Positions 21,078-23,817 of a stretch of DNA of 23,817 bases are shown here, piece by piece. This DNA is from Opitutales bacterium (lineage in GTDB: Bacteria; Verrucomicrobiota; Verrucomicrobiia; Opitutales; Opitutaceae). The position numbers and the translations under genes were made by a program. The notes below the pieces were generated by a model. The model was not told the origin of the DNA. It did no database searches and saw nothing but the letters and a program-made list of their open reading frames with translations. The stretch is taken from contig JAJFLS010000168.1 of assembly GCA_021772595.1 (NCBI GenBank), positions 1-23,817 of the forward strand. Direction: 5' to 3'. Numbering within the stretch: position 1 is the stretch's first letter; the number at the start of each line of letters is the position of its first letter.

Positions 21078-22808
21078 ATGCAATTGAAATCACAGCTCTC
21101 AGTGAAAACCGGTGTCGCTACTTCCGCGGGACCCAACGAATCCAATGAGGACTGCCTCGGGATTCGCATTCCGCAGGAACCTGACCTTTCCACAAAAGGA
21201 ATAACCGCAGCGATCGCGGATGGCGTGAGCGCCGCAGACGAAGGGAAACAGGCAGCTGAAATATGCGTGAAAGGCTTCCTCAATGATTTCTATGACGCCC
21301 CCGAAGCTTGGACAACGAAAACCGCCGGAACGAAAGTCATCAACGCGCTCAATCGCTGGCTTTACAGCCTTGGACAAAGCTACACGAATGACGGCCACGG
21401 ATACTTGACCACCCTAAGCGCGATTGCACTCAAAGCCACGACTGCCGTATTTTTCCATATCGGCGATTCCAGAATCTATCGAATCCGCGACGGCCACATG
21501 GAACAAATGACACGCGATCATACCGTTCGCTTTGGCAAGAAGAAGTACGGTTTGGCGCGCTCCATGGGAATGGATACGAATGTCGAGATCGACTGCCGCC
21601 AAGCGCAATTACAGGCAGGTGATCGGTTTCTCCTTACGACCGACGGCATTCACGGATTTCTCGGCTCAAGAACGATCGAAGATACCGTTTCAAAAGCGGG
21701 TCACGATTTGAATGATATATGTTCTGAACTAGTGGCGAATGCTCTCGATGCCGGCAGCAACGACAATTGCAGCGCTGTCATCGTAGACGTCGTCAATGCG
21801 GGAACCACCAGCAACGACGAACTATATCGCCACTTCAGACGACTCCCTTTCCCTCCCGACCTTTATCCCGGAATGTCGCTCGATGGGTATGAAGTAGTAA
21901 GCGAACTTCAAGCCACCAGTCGAAGCCAAACCTATATCGTTCGCGATCGAGACACGGGAGAGAAGATGGTAATGAAAACGCCGTCAGTAAATTTCGAGGA
22001 CGAAAACTCCTACATCGAACGCTTCATTATGGAAGCCTGGATCGGCAGCAAAGTCACGAGCGACCATCTCGCCTCTTCCACCAAACCGGCGAGAGGCCAG
22101 ACTTTTCTTTACACGCTTCTGGAATACATCGAAGGCGTGACACTTTCCGAATGGATGGAGCAAAATGCGAACCCTGACATAAAGGAAACGATATCGATCA
22201 CTAAAAATGTGATACTTGGCCTTCGCGCGATGCATCGGCAAGAGATGCTTCACCAAGACATGAAACCGAGCAATGTTATCATCAACCCAAAGCGCGGCGC
22301 GGTGATCATCGATTTCGGATCTACATTTGTCCCCGGTATACAGGAAATCTCCACGCCCTTCAAACGAGAGCAGGCGCTAGGCACCCTAGACTACAGCGCT
22401 CCAGAATATATCCTCGGCCGTAAGCCTACTTCGAAATCCGACCTCTTCTCCGTCGGAGTAATGTTATATGAAGTGTTAACCGGAAGCCTGCCCTACGGAA
22501 AGTCCTACGAAAACTGTCACACTCTTCGCGATTTCGCCGCTCTCGAATACATTCCATCGACCCGGCACAATTCTATGGTCCCGACCTGGATCGACGGCGC
22601 AATCCGAAAGGCGGTTCAAATAAATCCTCAATCTCGCTATGACACGTTCTCGGAATTTGAATACGATCTGGAACACCCCAATAAAGAATTCCTGCCCACT
22701 GACTCAATCCCATTCATCGAGCGAAAACCCGCGCTCTTCTGGAAAATCACCGCAGCTATCCTCGCCCTATCGCAAGGAATCACGTTGTGGTACTTGCTCA
22801 AGAAGTAG
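21078..22808 (+). CDS. Bifunctional PP2C phosphatase-Ser/Thr kinase, C-terminally anchored
   Basis: The protein has 576 residues. Residues 1-240 are a PP2C-type phosphatase with all metal Asp: ESNEDC (Asp25), IADGV (Asp48), HIGDSRIY (Asp130), TTDGI (Asp189) and SNDNCSAVIV (Asp229). Residues 265-535 are a Hanks-type kinase: Lys300 in VMKTP, Glu319, HQDMKPSN with catalytic Asp394, DFG at 412-414 and APE at 441-443. The glycine-rich loop is degenerate (SELQATSRSQTYIVRD, no GxGxxG). A single hydrophobic segment near residues 553-573 followed by LLKK would anchor it in the membrane with both domains in the cytosol. A kinase gene sits in the same place in the P. aeruginosa nas locus (PA1782, from memory), so a role in nitrate assimilation, perhaps control of transporter or reductase, is likely. 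Its target is unknown. Confidence 0.92.
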   Translation: MQLKSQLSVKTGVATSAGPNESNEDCLGIRIPQEPDLSTKGITAAIADGVSAADEGKQAAEICVKGFLNDFYDAPEAWTTKTAGTKVINALNRWLYSLGQSYTNDGHGYLTTLSAIALKATTAVFFHIGDSRIYRIRDGHMEQMTRDHTVRFGKKKYGLARSMGMDTNVEIDCRQAQLQAGDRFLLTTDGIHGFLGSRTIEDTVSKAGHDLNDICSELVANALDAGSNDNCSAVIVDVVNAGTTSNDELYRHFRRLPFPPDLYPGMSLDGYEVVSELQATSRSQTYIVRDRDTGEKMVMKTPSVNFEDENSYIERFIMEAWIGSKVTSDHLASSTKPARGQTFLYTLLEYIEGVTLSEWMEQNANPDIKETISITKNVILGLRAMHRQEMLHQDMKPSNVIINPKRGAVIIDFGSTFVPGIQEISTPFKREQALGTLDYSAPEYILGRKPTSKSDLFSVGVMLYEVLTGSLPYGKSYENCHTLRDFAALEYIPSTRHNSMVPTWIDGAIRKAVQINPQSRYDTFSEFEYDLEHPNKEFLPTDSIPFIERKPALFWKITAAILALSQGITLWYLLKK

Positions 22809-22821
22809 CTCAGAACTTTAG

Positions 22822-22861
22822 CCCGAGCGAGCGCCTGCCAAGCGGCCCGCACAGGCTCGGG
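22822..22861. terminator. Possible stem-loop terminator after the kinase gene
   Basis: CCCGAGC (22822-22828) and GCTCGGG (22855-22861) form a 7-bp stem with a 26-nt loop that starts 14 bp after the kinase stop codon. A short CCTTTT follows at 22868-22873. The loop is long and the T-tract weak, so the call is tentative. Confidence 0.35.
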
Positions 22862-22878
22862 ACGATACCTTTTCAAAT

Positions 22879-22950
22879 GTAGGAGCCTGCTTGCAGGCGA
22901 TTTTCTCCGCTATAACCCAGGCAAACAATCGCCTGCAAGCAGGCTCCTAC
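22879..22950. repeat. REP-like inverted pair (BIME-like), intact
   Basis: GTAGGAGCCTGCTTGCAGGC plus GATT (22879-22902) is mirrored perfectly by AATCGCCTGCAAGCAGGCTC plus CTAC (22927-22950): 24-bp perfect arms with a 24-nt spacer. It is the best-kept copy in the window and sits between convergent genes, where it may end or protect both transcripts. Confidence 0.85.
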
Positions 22951-22982
22951 AATCAGCGAAATGTCGCACTCAGTCAAGCGGA

Positions 22983-23462
22983 TCACCCCACCCAAATAAT
23001 CCCGTCCTCAACGCTCACTCTATAACGCGGCAACGCCCTGGGCGGAGGACCGGATATAACACTTCCATCTTTCGCATCGAAAAAGCCTTGATGGCAGGGA
23101 CAAACAAACTGCTGATTTTCCTTATTGTAATGTATCGGACACATCAAATGCGTGCAGCTCTGGCTATATGCAACGTATTCGTTTTCCGTTATCCGCACAA
23201 GAATACAAGGTTCGTCCATAGGATAGCGAAACAGCTTATAGTCGCCCACCTCCAGTTCACTCGCTGATGCGACTTGCATTCGCGGATGATCGAGTTCCGT
23301 TCCGGTCAACTTGCTACGCAATAATAGCCCGCTGCCTGCAGCGACGAGAGATAGCGCTAGAGTCTTGGAGAAAGCCCTTCGCGAGTTTTTGTGCTCCTCT
23401 TGTTGCCCGATCGGAAACTCTTTCTGGCAGGTCGGCATTGTTCTGGCGGATTCGTTATTCAT
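22983..23462 (-). CDS. Tat-exported Rieske [2Fe-2S] protein
   Basis: The 159-residue protein starts at ATG 23462, 14 bp after the stop of the 4Fe-4S gene, so the two are one operon. NSRRAFSK at residues 26-33 followed by a hydrophobic run (LALSLVAAGSGLLL) is a twin-arginine signal or anchor. The Rieske cluster motifs are CTHLMCPI (Cys103, His105) and CPCHQGFF (Cys121, His124). Cys108 and Cys123 are positioned to form the disulfide of cytochrome bc-type, high-potential Rieske proteins. The final SGPPPRALPRYRV is the usual Pro-rich loop. It passes single electrons, probably on the outer face of the inner membrane. It is convergent to the nitrate operon; whether it serves nitrate reduction or another molybdoenzyme depends on genes beyond the edge. 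Confidence 0.9.
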   Translation of the reverse strand: MNNESARTMPTCQKEFPIGQQEEHKNSRRAFSKTLALSLVAAGSGLLLRSKLTGTELDHPRMQVASASELEVGDYKLFRYPMDEPCILVRITENEYVAYSQSCTHLMCPIHYNKENQQFVCPCHQGFFDAKDGSVISGPPPRALPRYRVSVEDGIIWVG

Positions 23463-23476
23463 AGCGACTTACTTTT

Positions 23477-23817
23477 TCAACTCTGCAGTTCGAGTTCCAT
23501 TATTCGTTCATTCCTCGCAAGTTTGACAATTTCTGGAGTGTCGTCCCAAACAGCGAGATCCGCTACGTCAGGAGCGCCCGGACGCGATTCCATCTCATCA
23601 TCAACCATGAAATCGGCAATATCGACCGGCAACGCAGCGACATCGTCGGCCACCAACATGTTCACCTTGGTCCTCACCGTTTGCATGCCGAACTGGAACT
23701 CGTTGATCGGCCGTTCCTGACGGATCCGTTCGATATCCTCGCGCTTTCCGTAGTAGAGTGTATCGCTCGGGCAAACCGTAGCGCACATAGGCTTCTTGCC
23801 CACGCTCGTCCGATCGT
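23477..23817 (-). CDS. 4Fe-4S ferredoxin-type electron-transfer subunit, C-terminal part (cut by window edge)
   Basis: The frame is open to the right edge and no true start is in the window; a GTG at 23803 is internal. The visible 113 or so residues begin DRTSVGKKPMCATVCPSDTL, the last cysteine block (CxxxCP) of a dicluster/polyferredoxin subunit like those that pair with molybdopterin oxidoreductases (DmsB/NrfC/PhsB type). The tail of about 90 residues after it includes a region rich in Asp and Glu (VADDVAALPVDIADFMVDDE), longer than in many such subunits. It shares an operon with the exported Rieske gene. The catalytic subunit is expected upstream, outside the window (inference). Confidence 0.75.
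   Translation of the reverse strand, partial: DRTSVGKKPMCATVCPSDTLYYGKREDIERIRQERPINEFQFGMQTVRTKVNMLVADDVAALPVDIADFMVDDEMESRPGAPDVADLAVWDDTPEIVKLARNERIMELELQS

Noticed and set aside
13214..22950. Resemblance of the recurring 24-mers to CRISPR repeats
   Set aside because: They are far apart, occur as inverted pairs, have no regular spacers, and no cas gene is near.

Overview
The window looks like chromosomal DNA of a free-living, polysaccharide-degrading bacterium of the PVC group, most probably a Verrucomicrobiota member (inference, no marker gene is present). The reasons are the gene repertoire (an S1 sulfatase, a sodium:solute symporter, a Tat-leader AGE epimerase, a tail resembling PVC-type cytochrome c proteins, an ECF-type sigma factor), weak or absent Shine-Dalgarno sequences before many genes, and intergenic spaces filled with palindromic repeats. 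I saw no tRNA, rRNA, CRISPR array, phage gene or intact insertion sequence.

Layout. 1-645: the first 49 codons of an ECF-like sigma factor on the minus strand, then about 500 bp without a gene that holds a 16-bp palindrome and decayed repeat hairpins. 646-4049: a sodium:solute symporter and an exported protein of unknown function, both on the plus strand, separated by a nested repeat. 4357-9810: a minus-strand block made of a PhoPQ-activated-pathogenicity-related alpha/beta hydrolase, a nitroreductase, a 145-bp gene wreck, a penicillin-acylase-type Ntn hydrolase and a TetR repressor. The repressor has a perfect 14-bp palindrome beside a TTGACA box just upstream of it. 9990-13126: a minus-strand amino-sugar block in transcription order AGE-family epimerase/isomerase (Tat leader), NagA-like deacetylase (barrel core only) and NagB-like deaminase. 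13365-14438: a divergent mannonate dehydratase (uxuA). 14688-17191: a TauD/TfdA dioxygenase and an S1 sulfatase on the minus strand. 17413-22808: a LysR regulator divergent from a three-gene plus-strand operon, namely a nitrate-binding NrtA/CmpA/NasS-like protein without a signal peptide, a NarK-type nitrate/nitrite transporter, and a PP2C phosphatase-Ser/Thr kinase fusion with a C-terminal membrane anchor. 22983-23817: a convergent Tat-exported Rieske protein and the 3' end of a 4Fe-4S electron-transfer subunit, cut by the window edge.

How the parts may work together. The left two thirds fit breakdown of sulfated, amino-sugar and uronate-containing glycans: sulfatase outside the cytoplasm, NagA/NagB for GlcNAc-6-P, mannonate dehydratase for the glucuronate branch, and a symporter for uptake. 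The right part is a nitrate-assimilation locus. Its order of sensor, transporter and kinase recalls the Pseudomonas aeruginosa nas locus, but the reductases are not in the window and no NasT is visible.

The main unexplained structure is a set of intergenic palindromes scattered through the window. Nearly all begin with GTAG at the foot of a hairpin, and they often occur as inverted pairs. That is the architecture of REP/BIME elements mobilised by RAYT transposases. At least five different stem sequences share this head.
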